From contig NZ_JBIVRB010000004.1 of NCBI RefSeq assembly GCF_044755465.1, positions 124,001 to 188,000 on the forward strand: a DNA stretch of 64,000 nt, read 5' to 3'. This DNA is from Peterkaempfera sp044755465. GTDB lineage: Bacteria > Actinomycetota > Actinomycetes > Streptomycetales > Streptomycetaceae. Below, in pieces: positions 1-11,329 of the stretch. Positions within the stretch are counted from its first letter, which is position 1. Each line of letters starts with the position of its first letter. The notes beneath the pieces are model-generated. The model saw only the letters and a program-made list of their open reading frames with translations, ran no database searches and had not been told where the DNA came from. The position numbers and the translations under genes were made by a program.

Positions 1-634
1 TCACCGCGACCCAGTCGCAGAGCTGCTCCACCAGCTCCATGACGTGGCTGGAGAAGACCACCGTGCTGCCGGTGGCCGCGTAGCGCTTGAGCACGCCCCG
101 GATGGTCTGCGCGGAGACCGGGTCCACCCCCTCGAAGGGCTCGTCCAGGAAGAGCACCTCCGGGTTGTGCAGCAGCGCGGCGGCCAGCCCGATCTTCTTC
201 CGCATGCCAGTGGAGTAGTCGGCGACCAGCTTGCCGCCGGCGCCGTCCAGGTCCAGGACCCGCAGCAGCTCGTCGGCCCGCCGGTCCACCTCGGCGCCGG
301 GCAGCCCGCGCAGCCGTCCGTTGTACTGGAGCAGCTCCCGGCCGCTGAGCCGCTCGAACATCCGCAGGCCCTCCGGCAGGATGCCGATCCTGCTCTTGAC
401 CGCGACCGGGTCCCGCCAGACGTCGGCGCCGTGCACCAGCACGGTGCCGTGGTCGGGGCGGAGCAGCCCGGTGGCCATCGACAGGGTGGTGGTCTTGCCC
501 GCGCCGTTGGGGCCGACCAGGCCGATGAAGCTGCCGGCGGGCAGCTGGAGCGAGAGCCCGGCGACGGCGATCTGCTGCCCGAAGCGCTTCCACAGGTCTC
601 GGATGTCCACTGCTGCGGGCGGAGTCGTGTCCAC
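1..634 (-). CDS. ABC transporter ATP-binding protein (3' end outside window)
   Basis: The minus strand encodes an ABC-transporter nucleotide-binding domain of which 211 codons are visible; the C-terminus continues past base 1. Walker A (GPNGAGKT) is at residues 41-48, followed by a Q-loop region, a signature-like STGMRKK and a Walker B VLFLDEPF with the D-loop GVDP. The degenerate signature resembles NatA/YxlF-type exporters more than the classical LSGGQ. I chose GTG at 634 because GAGGGGG lies just upstream of it; a second GTG at 608 is possible. A membrane partner is expected beyond the window edge. The gene is divergent from the small membrane protein at 908. The transported substrate cannot be told from the sequence. 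Confidence 0.88.
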   Translation of the reverse strand, partial: MDTTPPAAVDIRDLWKRFGQQIAVAGLSLQLPAGSFIGLVGPNGAGKTTTLSMATGLLRPDHGTVLVHGADVWRDPVAVKSRIGILPEGLRMFERLSGRELLQYNGRLRGLPGAEVDRRADELLRVLDLDGAGGKLVADYSTGMRKKIGLAAALLHNPEVLFLDEPFEGVDPVSAQTIRGVLKRYAATGSTVVFSSHVMELVEQLCDWVAV

Positions 635-907
635 CGTTCCCCCTCGGTACCGGCCGGGCGCCGCGTGCACCCGCGCTGCCGCCCATCCTCTCCCGTACGC
701 GGCCCGGTGATGCGGCCGGGCCGGGGATCGGTTGCGGGGGTCCGACTGCGCGGGATCGGCGGCGGGGGAACGGCTTTCTCGGTACGGAGGCAACCGCCCG
801 CGCCGCTGGATCGTCTGACAGTCTGGGAGACGACAGCCTGTTGGGGACGGCAGGACATCGCCGCGCGCGGAGGCCGACGGCCGCGGGGAGAGCACGGGAG
901 GTGGCCG

Positions 908-1444
908 ATGGCGGTTCAGCCCTGGCGGGGAGCGCCGCAGCCGTGGGAGCCGTGGCAGCCCGCGCAGTCGCCGCAGGCGGCGATGCGCGCCGCCAACTCG
1001 GACCGCGAGCGCACCGTGGACGTGCTCAAGGCCGCGTACGCGGAGGGCCGGCTCACGCCGGACGAGTACGGCGCGCGGGTGGAGGCGACGTACCGGGCGC
1101 TGACCTACGGTGAGCTGGCGCGGCTGGTGGTGGATCTGCCCAGCGGCCCGATGGTGATGCCGCTGGGCGCGGCGGTGCCGGTGGTGCCGCCGACCTTCCT
1201 GCCGCCGCCCCGGGTCACCACGCGGACCAACGGCATGGCGGTGGCCTCGCTGGTGCTGGGCCTGGCCGGGTTCCTGCCGTTCGGCATCGCCTCGGTGCCG
1301 GCCACGATCATCGGGCATGTCGCCAAGTCGCAGATCCGGCAGTCCGGCGAGCAGGGTGACGGGATGGCGACCGCCGGGCTGGTGCTGGGCTGGCTGGGGA
1401 TCGGCTTCTGGGCGCTGATCATGGCGGCGGTCCTCTTCGGCTGA
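908..1444 (+). CDS. DUF1707 / DUF4190-type small membrane protein
   Basis: A 178-residue protein. Residues about 27-75 (RAANSDRERTVDVLKAAYAEGRL and onward) form the DUF1707 module, a helical domain typical of actinobacteria with the pattern SDxDRExxVxxLxxAxxEGRL. The C-terminal half has two hydrophobic helices (about residues 112-140 and 153-177) separated by a short polar loop, the DUF4190 pattern. ATG at 908 is preceded by GGGAGG at good spacing. The function of such proteins is not established; it is probably in the cytoplasmic membrane. It stands alone between a divergent ABC ATPase and the rpsL leader. An open frame that extends upstream to base 44 is antisense to the ABC gene and is ignored. 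Confidence 0.82.
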   Translation: MAVQPWRGAPQPWEPWQPAQSPQAAMRAANSDRERTVDVLKAAYAEGRLTPDEYGARVEATYRALTYGELARLVVDLPSGPMVMPLGAAVPVVPPTFLPPPRVTTRTNGMAVASLVLGLAGFLPFGIASVPATIIGHVAKSQIRQSGEQGDGMATAGLVLGWLGIGFWALIMAAVLFG

Positions 1445-1572
1445 CCGCCCCGGGGTTTCGCGCCGCGCCGCGGCGGGCTACGGTGAGCGGAGTCCCGGGC
1501 CTTGTGCTAAAGGGCCCGATGCCGGCCGTACCGGGGCCGAAGGCAGCCGCGACCTGCGGCTGCGCATTTGTT

Positions 1573-1601
1573 TTGACCCGCGCCGATGCGGTAGGTACGC
1601 T
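1573..1601 (+). promoter_or_regulatory. rpsL-rpsG-fusA promoter
   Basis: A -35 TTGACC (1573-1578) and a -10 TACGCT (1596-1601) are separated by 17 nt, a good match to the principal (HrdB-type) sigma factor consensus. Transcription from about 1608 gives a leader of about 270 nt before rpsL. Seen directly as motifs; use as promoter is inferred. Confidence 0.72.
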
Positions 1602-1793
1602 CTGACCTTGTGCCTGGGGTGTCCCCGGGTCTCTTGTGCGTGCATGCACACCGGTCGCAGCGCCGACCGGCACCGCCCCGCGGGCCCGTTCGTACGAGCG
1701 GTGTCGAGCACGGTGGCTGCACATCGCATCTTGGGATTCGCGATTCCTCGTCCCTGAGCCCGTAGTCGGTGGGCGACGGGAGCGGAAGAGGCT

Positions 1794-1818
1794 CGACACG
1801 CCCGACCGCGTGGGTCGG
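1794..1818 (+). promoter_or_regulatory. Leader hairpin element, copy 1 (rpsL leader)
   Basis: This 25-nt segment is identical to 11330-11354 in the rpsJ leader. Its core folds as CCCGACC, loop GCGTG, GGTCGGG (7 bp). It ends 63 nt before the rpsL start codon; copy 2 ends 59 nt before rpsJ. There is no T-tract, so it does not look like an intrinsic terminator. Shared sequence and position suggest a cis-acting leader element for ribosomal protein operons. Confidence 0.6.
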
Positions 1819-1881
1819 GTGGGGCGGGGTGCACACCAGGGTAGTTCCACCAAGACTTGGCACACAGAAAACGGAGAAACG

Positions 1882-2253
1882 GTGCCTACGATCCAGCAGC
1901 TGGTCCGAAAGGGCCGGCAGGACAAGGTCGAGAAGAACAAGACGCCCGCACTGAAGGGTTCGCCCCAGCGCCGCGGCGTCTGCACGCGTGTCTACACGAC
2001 CACCCCGAAGAAGCCGAACTCGGCTTTGCGCAAGGTCGCCCGTGTGCGCCTCACCAGCGGGATCGAGGTCACCGCCTACATCCCGGGCGAGGGCCACAAC
2101 CTGCAGGAGCACTCGATCGTGCTCGTGCGCGGCGGTCGTGTGAAGGACCTGCCGGGTGTGCGCTACAAGATCATCCGCGGCTCGCTCGACACCCAGGGTG
2201 TCAAGAACCGCAAGCAGGCCCGCAGCCGCTACGGCGCCAAGAAGGAGAAGTAA
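1882..2253 (+). CDS. rpsL: 30S ribosomal protein S12 (uS12)
   Basis: 123 residues, the usual length. uS12 sits at the decoding centre of the small subunit and affects accuracy. The conserved TTTPKKPNSALRK block spans 39-51, with Lys43 and Lys88 unchanged and the KDLPGVRY loop at 88-95; these are the sites where streptomycin-resistance changes arise, so the protein looks drug-sensitive. GTG at 1882 is chosen from family length and the ACGGAG ribosome-binding site; the frame is open further upstream but that part is leader. First gene of the str operon; rpsG follows after 2 nt. Confidence 0.98.
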   Translation: MPTIQQLVRKGRQDKVEKNKTPALKGSPQRRGVCTRVYTTTPKKPNSALRKVARVRLTSGIEVTAYIPGEGHNLQEHSIVLVRGGRVKDLPGVRYKIIRGSLDTQGVKNRKQARSRYGAKKEK

Positions 2254-2255
2254 GA

Positions 2256-2726
2256 ATGCCTCGTAAGGGCCCTGCCCCGAAGCGCCCGGTCATCATCGAC
2301 CCGGTCTACAACTCCCCCCTGGTGACGTCGCTCGTCAACAAGGTCCTGCTGCACGGCAAGCGCTCCACCGCCGAGCGCATCGTGTACGGCGCCCTTGAGG
2401 GCATCCGCGAGAAGAGCGGCAACGACCCGGTCGTCGCCCTCAAGCGCGCCCTGGAGAACGTGAAGCCGACCCTTGAGGTCCGCTCCCGCCGCGTCGGTGG
2501 CGCCACCTACCAGGTGCCGGTCGAGGTCCGTCCGGGCCGCTCCACCACCCTGGCGCTGCGCTGGCTGGTCGGCTACTCCCGCGCCCGTCGCGAGAAGACC
2601 ATGACCGAGCGGCTGCTGAACGAGATCCTCGACGCCTCCAACGGCCTCGGTGCCTCCGTGAAGCGCCGTGAGGACACGCACAAGATGGCCGAGTCCAACA
2701 AGGCCTTCGCCCACTACCGCTGGTAG
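2256..2726 (+). CDS. rpsG: 30S ribosomal protein S7 (uS7)
   Basis: 156 residues, full length. uS7 nucleates assembly of the 30S head and contacts E-site tRNA. The start MPRKGPAPKR and the motif VGGATYQVPVEVRP are typical. ATG at 2256 lies 2 nt after the rpsL stop, so translation is probably coupled; no separate strong Shine-Dalgarno is needed. In the reading frame the ORF is open upstream through rpsL, but that part is a shadow of rpsL. fusA follows after 42 nt. Confidence 0.98.
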   Translation: MPRKGPAPKRPVIIDPVYNSPLVTSLVNKVLLHGKRSTAERIVYGALEGIREKSGNDPVVALKRALENVKPTLEVRSRRVGGATYQVPVEVRPGRSTTLALRWLVGYSRARREKTMTERLLNEILDASNGLGASVKRREDTHKMAESNKAFAHYRW

Positions 2727-2768
2727 TCGAACCCGTCACGACGAGAACCGAGAGAGAGACGAGCCACC

Positions 2769-4874
<2,106 letters not shown>

Positions 4875-4922
4875 GGACCGGCGAAGCCGGACCGGCTGCC
4901 CCCAGGGGCAAGCGATCCGGAG

Positions 4923-4950
4923 TTTCCGGACCTTTGCGAAGCCTTAGGCT
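4923..4950 (+). promoter_or_regulatory. Possible tuf promoter in the fusA-tuf gap
   Basis: A TAGGCT (4945-4950) fits the streptomycete -10 pattern TAGnnT. The best -35 is the weak TTTCCG (4923-4928), 16 nt away. Independent tuf promoters in the fusA-tuf gap are known in streptomycetes, which supports the idea, but the -35 match is poor. Confidence 0.35.
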
Positions 4951-4963
4951 GTAAGGAGGCATT

Positions 4964-4989
4964 CCCGGCACCCCCCAAGGGGTGCCGGG
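4964..4989 (+). other. Hairpin in the fusA-tuf gap
   Basis: An 11-bp perfect stem, CCCGGCACCCC / GGGGTGCCGGG, with loop CCAA. A second GC-rich stem (GGCCC / GGGCC) follows at about 4997-5014. There is no T-tract. It may attenuate read-through from fusA, stabilise the tuf mRNA end after processing, or act as a partial terminator. Confidence 0.6.
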
Positions 4990-5105
4990 GACCTCCGGCC
5001 CCCACCCGCGGGCCGGGGCCGGGCGCACACCAGCGTTCGGAACCGTCCCGACAAGACCAACTGACGTCGTACGGCGTACAGAATCAGTCCCACAGGAGGA
5101 CCCCA

Positions 5106-6299
<1,194 letters not shown>

Positions 6300-6336
6300 T
6301 GATCTGACTGACCTGCCTCTTCGACAGGCAGCAGTA

Positions 6337-6380
6337 CGAGGGCCCCGTGCCCGTCCAGCCGGACGGGCACGGGGCCCTCG
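6337..6380 (+). terminator. Terminator of the str operon
   Basis: A perfect 20-bp stem with a 4-nt loop AGCC (left arm 6337-6356, right arm 6361-6380) lies 37 nt after the tuf stop. It has no T-tract, as is usual for streptomycete terminators. Confidence 0.85.
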
Positions 6381-6437
6381 CGCATGTCCGGATTGCTGCG
6401 GGGGCAAGCGGGGGTGCGGGTAGTGTTGTCCGGAGAT

Positions 6438-6460
6438 CTGATGACATCAGGCGCTACGGT
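6438..6460 (+). promoter_or_regulatory. Palindrome plus -10-like box before the glycosyltransferase
   Basis: The 13-bp perfect inverted repeat CTGATG-A-CATCAG (6438-6450) stands where a -35 region would be relative to TACGGT (6455-6460), a TAnnnT -10. TTGTCC at 6426-6431 is too far away (23 nt) for a normal -35. The GTG start of the glycosyltransferase is 41 nt downstream. It may be a regulated promoter with an operator; this is inferred from the motifs only. Confidence 0.4.
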
Positions 6461-6501
6461 GGGGGGACCGCCCGGGTGCCGCGGGCGACTGCGGGAGCAC
6501 G

Positions 6502-8640
6502 GTGAAGATTTCGTTCCTGATTCACAACGCTTATGGGATCGGCGGCACCATACGCTCCACCGTGAACCTCTCCAGCGCGCTGGCGGAGCGTCACGAGGTG
6601 GAGATCGTCAGCGTCCACCGGGTGGCGGACCAGCCGGCCCTGCACCTCGATCCCCGGGTGTCGCTGGTGTCGCTGATCGACATGCGCAAGGACAGCCCGT
6701 CGTACGAGGGCGGCCGCAGGCTCACCAAGGCGCCGAACACGATGTTCCCCGATCCCGGGGTGGACTTCGGCCGGCTGCGCTACACCGGGCTGCACGACGA
6801 GCGGATCGCCGTCCACCTCGCCCGGACGGACGCGGACGTGGTGATCGCCACCCGGCCGATCCTCATCGGCTACCTGGCCCGCTACGGGCAGGACCGCTAC
6901 CTCCGGATCGGCCAGGAGCACCTCACCCACGACACCCACGGCGATCAGCTGCGCACCGACCAGAACGCCGCCCTGGCGGGTCTGGACGCCTTCGTCCCCG
7001 TCTCCGAGGCCGACGCCGCCGTCTACCGCGCGGCGCTGCCCGAGCTGGCCGACCGGATCGTGTGCGTGCCCAACGCGGTGCCGACACCGCTGGTGGAGCC
7101 CTCCGACGGCGGTTCCCAGCTGATCGTCGCGGCCGGTCGGCTGGTCCGGGTGAAGCGGTACGACCGGCTGGTCGAGGCGTTCGCCAAGGTCGCCGCCCAG
7201 CGCCCGGACTGGTCGCTGCGGATCTACGGCCGCGGCCCCAAGAGCGGCGCCCTGGGCCGCCGGATCAGCGAGCTGGGGCTCGACGACCGGGCGCGGCTGA
7301 TGGGCGCGGTGTCCCCGATCGAGACCGAATGGGCCAAGGGCGCCATCGCGGCGGTCACCTCGGACATCGAGTCGTTCGGCATGACCATCGTGGAGGCCAT
7401 GCACTGCGGCGTCCCGGTGGTGGCCACCGACTGCCCGCACGGGCCGGGGGAGATCATCACCCATGGCGCGGACGGCCTGCTGGTGCCGCTGGACGGCGGC
7501 ACGGACGCCTACGCCGACGCGCTGCTGAAGCTGATCGACGACCGGGAGCTGCGGCTGCGGCTCGGCCGCGCCGCCCGGGAGAAGGCGGCGACCTACGCAC
7601 CGGCCGCCATCGCGTCGCGCTACGAGCAGCTGATCGAGGACCTCCGGCGGCGGCCGCGCCCCAGCCAGGGCGGCAACCGGTTCAGGCTGCCGCTGAGCAC
7701 CCGGCTGCGGGCCTCGCTGCACGCCGCCCTGCGCCGCCCCGGGGCCTGGGGCACGGCCTGGGGCGCGGCCGACGACAGCGCGCCGCCGATCAAGCCGCTC
7801 GCGTACGCGGCCGCCACCGCCGACGGCGGGCTGACCGTACGGCTGGACCCCGCCACCCTGCCCGGCCACGGCCCCTGGGACCTGGTCGTCCGGCTGCGCA
7901 AGGACCCCGAGGGCCGCGAGGTCCGGGTGCCGCTCCCGGTCGGCGCGCCCGCCGAGGGGCAGCGGATCGAGGCCACCCTGCCGCGCGCCGGGCACACCCT
8001 GGCCGAGGGCCGCTGGGACTGCTACGTCGCCCCGACCGGCAGCGACCGGCGGCGCCGGATCGTGGCCCAGCTGGTGGAGCAGGCGCGGCTGCTCTCGCTG
8101 CCCCCGGTGGTCGGCCCCGACGGCCTGTCCTGCTGGATTCCGTACGCCACCACCGACGGATATCTGGCGGTGCGGGCCTGGCTGCGTCCGGCGCACGCCG
8201 AGGTGGAGCGCGTCCGGGTCGGCGAGACGGGCGCGGCGGTGACCGCACGGCTGCTCGGCACCCTGGCGCTCCCCGCCGCCGGGGCGGTGGTGACGGCCGT
8301 CTCCCGGGAGGGCGAGGCGTACGGCTTCGCCGCGCCCGTCGTGCCGCTGGGCGGCGACCGCTTCGAGTTCACCCTGCCGTACGCGGACGCGCTGGCCCGG
8401 CGCAGCGTCGAGCAGGACCTGTGGGACCTGCGGCTGGTGGTGGACGGCACGGTGGTGCGGATCGGGCGGATCACCGGTGACGTGCCGGACCGCAAGAGGA
8501 CCGACACCCTGCCGGCCGTGCTGCGCGACCACCCCGGGCGCGGGGCGACCCGGGTCCGGCCGTTCTTCACCGTCTCCAACGACCTGGCGCTGAGTCTGCG
8601 GGATGTGCCGCCCCCGGCCCCGGTCGAGCCTGCGGGGTAG
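6502..8640 (+). CDS. GT4-family glycosyltransferase with long C-terminal extension
   Basis: 712 residues. Residues 1-385 form a GT-B fold retaining glycosyltransferase of the GT4 type: an N-terminal KISFLIHNAYGIGGTIRS strand-loop, VAAGRLVRVKRYDRLVEAF near 210, and the ESFGMTIVEA donor-site motif near 288 with HGPGEII after it. GT4 enzymes of about 380 residues are usual; here about 310 further residues follow, rich in beta-strand-like and charged segments, that I do not recognise. GTG at 6502 has GGGAG at good spacing. With the next gene, whose product resembles glycerophosphotransferases, it suggests synthesis of a teichoic-acid-like or other wall glycopolymer. Acceptor and donor sugars are unknown. 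Confidence 0.85.
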   Translation: MKISFLIHNAYGIGGTIRSTVNLSSALAERHEVEIVSVHRVADQPALHLDPRVSLVSLIDMRKDSPSYEGGRRLTKAPNTMFPDPGVDFGRLRYTGLHDERIAVHLARTDADVVIATRPILIGYLARYGQDRYLRIGQEHLTHDTHGDQLRTDQNAALAGLDAFVPVSEADAAVYRAALPELADRIVCVPNAVPTPLVEPSDGGSQLIVAAGRLVRVKRYDRLVEAFAKVAAQRPDWSLRIYGRGPKSGALGRRISELGLDDRARLMGAVSPIETEWAKGAIAAVTSDIESFGMTIVEAMHCGVPVVATDCPHGPGEIITHGADGLLVPLDGGTDAYADALLKLIDDRELRLRLGRAAREKAATYAPAAIASRYEQLIEDLRRRPRPSQGGNRFRLPLSTRLRASLHAALRRPGAWGTAWGAADDSAPPIKPLAYAAATADGGLTVRLDPATLPGHGPWDLVVRLRKDPEGREVRVPLPVGAPAEGQRIEATLPRAGHTLAEGRWDCYVAPTGSDRRRRIVAQLVEQARLLSLPPVVGPDGLSCWIPYATTDGYLAVRAWLRPAHAEVERVRVGETGAAVTARLLGTLALPAAGAVVTAVSREGEAYGFAAPVVPLGGDRFEFTLPYADALARRSVEQDLWDLRLVVDGTVVRIGRITGDVPDRKRTDTLPAVLRDHPGRGATRVRPFFTVSNDLALSLRDVPPPAPVEPAG

Positions 8641-8825
8641 CCCGGCCCGAGCAGCGGGGGTCTGAGCAGCGCGGATGGGGGCAGCGCGGATCTGCGGTCC
8701 GGTGGGCGGTCACCCTGCTGGGCTGAGGTTGACCACCATGGCCGATACTGCGATGGTCATATCTCCGAAAGTGGCTACTCCTCTGCCCTTCACCATCCGT
8801 TCATTCCCTGCCAGGAGTAAAGCCT

Positions 8826-10937
8826 GTGCCTGCTGTGCGTCTCGCCCGTCGACGTGTGGCGCAGCTGTCAGCGATGACTCTGCTGACAGCGGCCTTTGCC
8901 GCTCAGTTCGTGGGAGTGCTCTTGCCGAGCCTGCCGACGCTTGTCGCCGCGACCGCGGTCTGCCTCGGGCTCGATCTGTACTTGCAGGAGCGTCAGCCCG
9001 GGATGGTCGCAGCCCTCGGCCGGATGCGGGTCGACGCGACCGTCACCCAGCTGCTGCGCGACATGCTACTGATGTTGGGGCTGCTGCGCCTGGACGGTGA
9101 CCGTGGCCTGGACGACCGCCTGCCGCTGGTCGCCGGACTGCTGGTCTTCTACCTGCTGCACTTCCTCTGCCAGGGGGTGGCGGTCTCGGTGCGCCGCACC
9201 CGCCGGCTGCCGGTCGTCACCCGGAACATCGACACCACGGCGCTGCGGCTGTCCGCCGCCCCGCCGCAGCTGCTGATCCGCCAGGCGGGGCGGCGACTGC
9301 TGCGCTTCTCCGTCCCGGCCACCGCCGGCCTGCTGGCCACGGCGGTCACCGATGACGTGGTCTGGGGCGTCGCCGGGCTGGGCGCCGCGGTGCTGCTGAC
9401 CGTGCTGGGCATGGTCTACCTCGGCAGCTGGCTGCTGCGCAGGCGCCGCCCGGTGACGGAGGATCAGGCGCTGGAGTGGCTGGACGCCTGGCTGGCCGCG
9501 TACCAGCCGACCGTCGGCATGTACTTCTCCGGCGGCACCAGCTCCGCGTACCAGGCCAATATGTGGCTGCGCACCCTGTCCGAGCTCGACGGCAAGCCGA
9601 TCATCGTGCTGCGCGAGCGGTTCATGGTGCAGAAGATCGACTCCACCGACATCCCGATCGTCTGCATCCCCAAGGTCGCGCACCTGATGCGGCTGGAGCA
9701 CTCCTCGCTGCGGCTGCTGCTGCACCCGGCGAACTCCGGCAAGACCTCGCAGATCCTGCGAATACCCTCGATCAAGCACGCGTTCATCAACCACGGCGAG
9801 AGCGACAAGCTCTCCAGCTGCAACCCGTACGCCAAGGCGTACGACGAGGTGTGGGTGGCCGGGCCCGCCGCCCGGGAGCGCTACCGGATGGCGGACATCG
9901 GCGTCGAGGACAAGGACGTGGTGGAGGTCGGGCGGCCCCAGCTGGCGCCGATCACCCCGTACGCCGGTCCGCCGCGCGACCGGCTGACCACCGTGCTGTA
10001 CGCGCCGACCTGGGAGGGCTGGGACGGACAGCCCGGCAACACCTCGGTCATCGAGGCCGGTGAGAACGTGGTCCGGGCGCTGCTGGCCGACCCCGAGGTG
10101 CGGTTGCTGTACAAGCCGCACCCGATGACCGGCTCGGTGGACCCCCGGGCGAAGTCCGCCGACGACCGCATCCGGGCGATGATCTTCGAGGCCGGCCGCC
10201 GCCGGACCGGCGCCCGCCCGAGCGCCGAGGCGCTGGCCGAGCTGGCCCGGCGTGCCAAGGACCTGGACCGGCTGGCCTCCACCACCTTCCGCAAGAGCGC
10301 CGACGAGCTGGAGCGCAATCTGCGCCAGGGCGTCCCCGCGCCGGGCCGCGCCGCGACCCTGGCGGCGGCCACCCTGGCCTGGGAGCGGGCCTACTGGGCC
10401 GCGCTCCCCGACTGGGAGCACCAGGTCATCACCGGCTCGCGGCCGGCCCTGTTCACCTGCTTCAACCAGGCGGACCTGCTGATCAGCGATGTGTCCAGCG
10501 TGGTCTCCGACTGGCTGACCAGCGAGAAGCCATACGCGGTGGTGAACACCAGCGGGCTGACCGAGGCCGCCTTCCGGACGGACTTCCCGACGGTCAGCGC
10601 CGCGACCATCCTCACCGCGGACGCGAGGGGCGTGCCCGGTCTGCTGGAGGCCGTGCGCCACCCGGAGAAGGACGTCTTCGTGGCGGCCCGCGCCGAGCTC
10701 AAGGAGCAGTTGCTCGGCCCGTCCGACCCGCCGTCCATCGTCCGCTTCAACGCCGCCGCCCTGGCGCTGGCCGGCGAGGCGGAGGCGCGGCGCAGCCGCT
10801 GGGCGGCCCGCCAGTCGGCGGTGCCGATGCCGGCCCAGCGCACCACCGCCGCGACCGGGCTGGACGCGGAGGAGGAGGCGGAGGCCGCCGAGACGGAGGC
10901 CGCGCTGGCGGTCACCGCCGAGCTGGCCGAGCGCTGA
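8826..10937 (+). CDS. Membrane CDP-glycerol glycerophosphotransferase-like protein
   Basis: 703 residues. Hydrophobic segments lie in the first 220 residues, for example AMTLLTAAFAAQFVGVLLPS, a stretch near 100 and ATAVTDDVVWGVAGLGAAVLL with LGMVYLGSWLL. The rest matches the Glyphos_transf (TagF/TagB-like) fold: SGGTSSAYQANMWL near 238, INHGESDK near 320-328, APTWEGW near 396, LLYKPHPMTGS near 430 and DLLISDVSSVVSDWL near 555. Such enzymes transfer glycerol phosphate or ribitol phosphate from CDP donors to wall or surface polymers. GTG at 8826 follows AGGAG (8812-8816). The C-terminal 40 residues are acidic and low complexity. It lies 185 nt after the glycosyltransferase and ends at a strong terminator. 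Confidence 0.85.
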   Translation: MPAVRLARRRVAQLSAMTLLTAAFAAQFVGVLLPSLPTLVAATAVCLGLDLYLQERQPGMVAALGRMRVDATVTQLLRDMLLMLGLLRLDGDRGLDDRLPLVAGLLVFYLLHFLCQGVAVSVRRTRRLPVVTRNIDTTALRLSAAPPQLLIRQAGRRLLRFSVPATAGLLATAVTDDVVWGVAGLGAAVLLTVLGMVYLGSWLLRRRRPVTEDQALEWLDAWLAAYQPTVGMYFSGGTSSAYQANMWLRTLSELDGKPIIVLRERFMVQKIDSTDIPIVCIPKVAHLMRLEHSSLRLLLHPANSGKTSQILRIPSIKHAFINHGESDKLSSCNPYAKAYDEVWVAGPAARERYRMADIGVEDKDVVEVGRPQLAPITPYAGPPRDRLTTVLYAPTWEGWDGQPGNTSVIEAGENVVRALLADPEVRLLYKPHPMTGSVDPRAKSADDRIRAMIFEAGRRRTGARPSAEALAELARRAKDLDRLASTTFRKSADELERNLRQGVPAPGRAATLAAATLAWERAYWAALPDWEHQVITGSRPALFTCFNQADLLISDVSSVVSDWLTSEKPYAVVNTSGLTEAAFRTDFPTVSAATILTADARGVPGLLEAVRHPEKDVFVAARAELKEQLLGPSDPPSIVRFNAAALALAGEAEARRSRWAARQSAVPMPAQRTTAATGLDAEEEAEAAETEAALAVTAELAER

Positions 10938-10964
10938 GCCGGCTGTCTGACGGCACCTCATGAA

Positions 10965-11001
10965 CCGGAGGGGAGGGCGGCCCGGCCGCCCTCCCCTCCG
11001 G
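10965..11001 (+). terminator. Terminator after the glycerophosphotransferase-like gene
   Basis: A perfect 16-bp stem (10965-10980 with 10986-11001) and loop CCCGG, 28 nt after the stop codon and just before the rpsJ promoter. No T-tract. Confidence 0.85.
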
Positions 11002-11021
11002 CGTGCCGTCGCGGCCCAGGT

Positions 11022-11049
11022 TTGACAACCGGCCCCGCCTGGGTAGTGT
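11022..11049 (+). promoter_or_regulatory. rpsJ (S10 cluster) promoter
   Basis: A perfect -35 TTGACA (11022-11027) and a -10 TAGTGT (11044-11049) with a 16-nt spacer; the best promoter by eye in the window. Transcription from about 11056 gives a leader of about 360 nt before rpsJ. Confidence 0.8.
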
Positions 11050-11329
11050 CATCGGCTCCGATTGGCTTCCGGTGTGCCCGGTATGGCACACTGTCCAAGT
11101 TGCTCGGTTGAGTGCCGATGCTGCGCGCCTCCCGCCGGGAGGACCGGAAGCGAGTCCCACAGTACTCGTCGTCCCCGCGATGCCTGCTTTGCAGTAGCTG
11201 CGAGGGCGGACGTACGGGAATCTTCCGGGAAGCGTGGGCGGGGCCTCGATCCGGCACCTGGTGGCCGCACACGGCCCGGAGCGGAAGCCTCCTGGAGTTC
11301 GATCCAAGGGCTTACTGCAAGCGGGAGTG

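Noticed and set aside
4952..4959. Strong Shine-Dalgarno-like AAGGAGGC in the fusA-tuf gap
   Set aside because: No start codon or coding frame follows; the next bases form a hairpin.
8728..8733. TTGACC before the glycerophosphotransferase-like gene
   Set aside because: No TAnnnT box at 16-19 nt; a promoter may be here but cannot be supported.
9066..10961. 631-codon minus-strand frame opposite the glycerophosphotransferase-like gene
   Set aside because: Antisense shadow; the plus-strand gene has membrane segments and conserved motifs.
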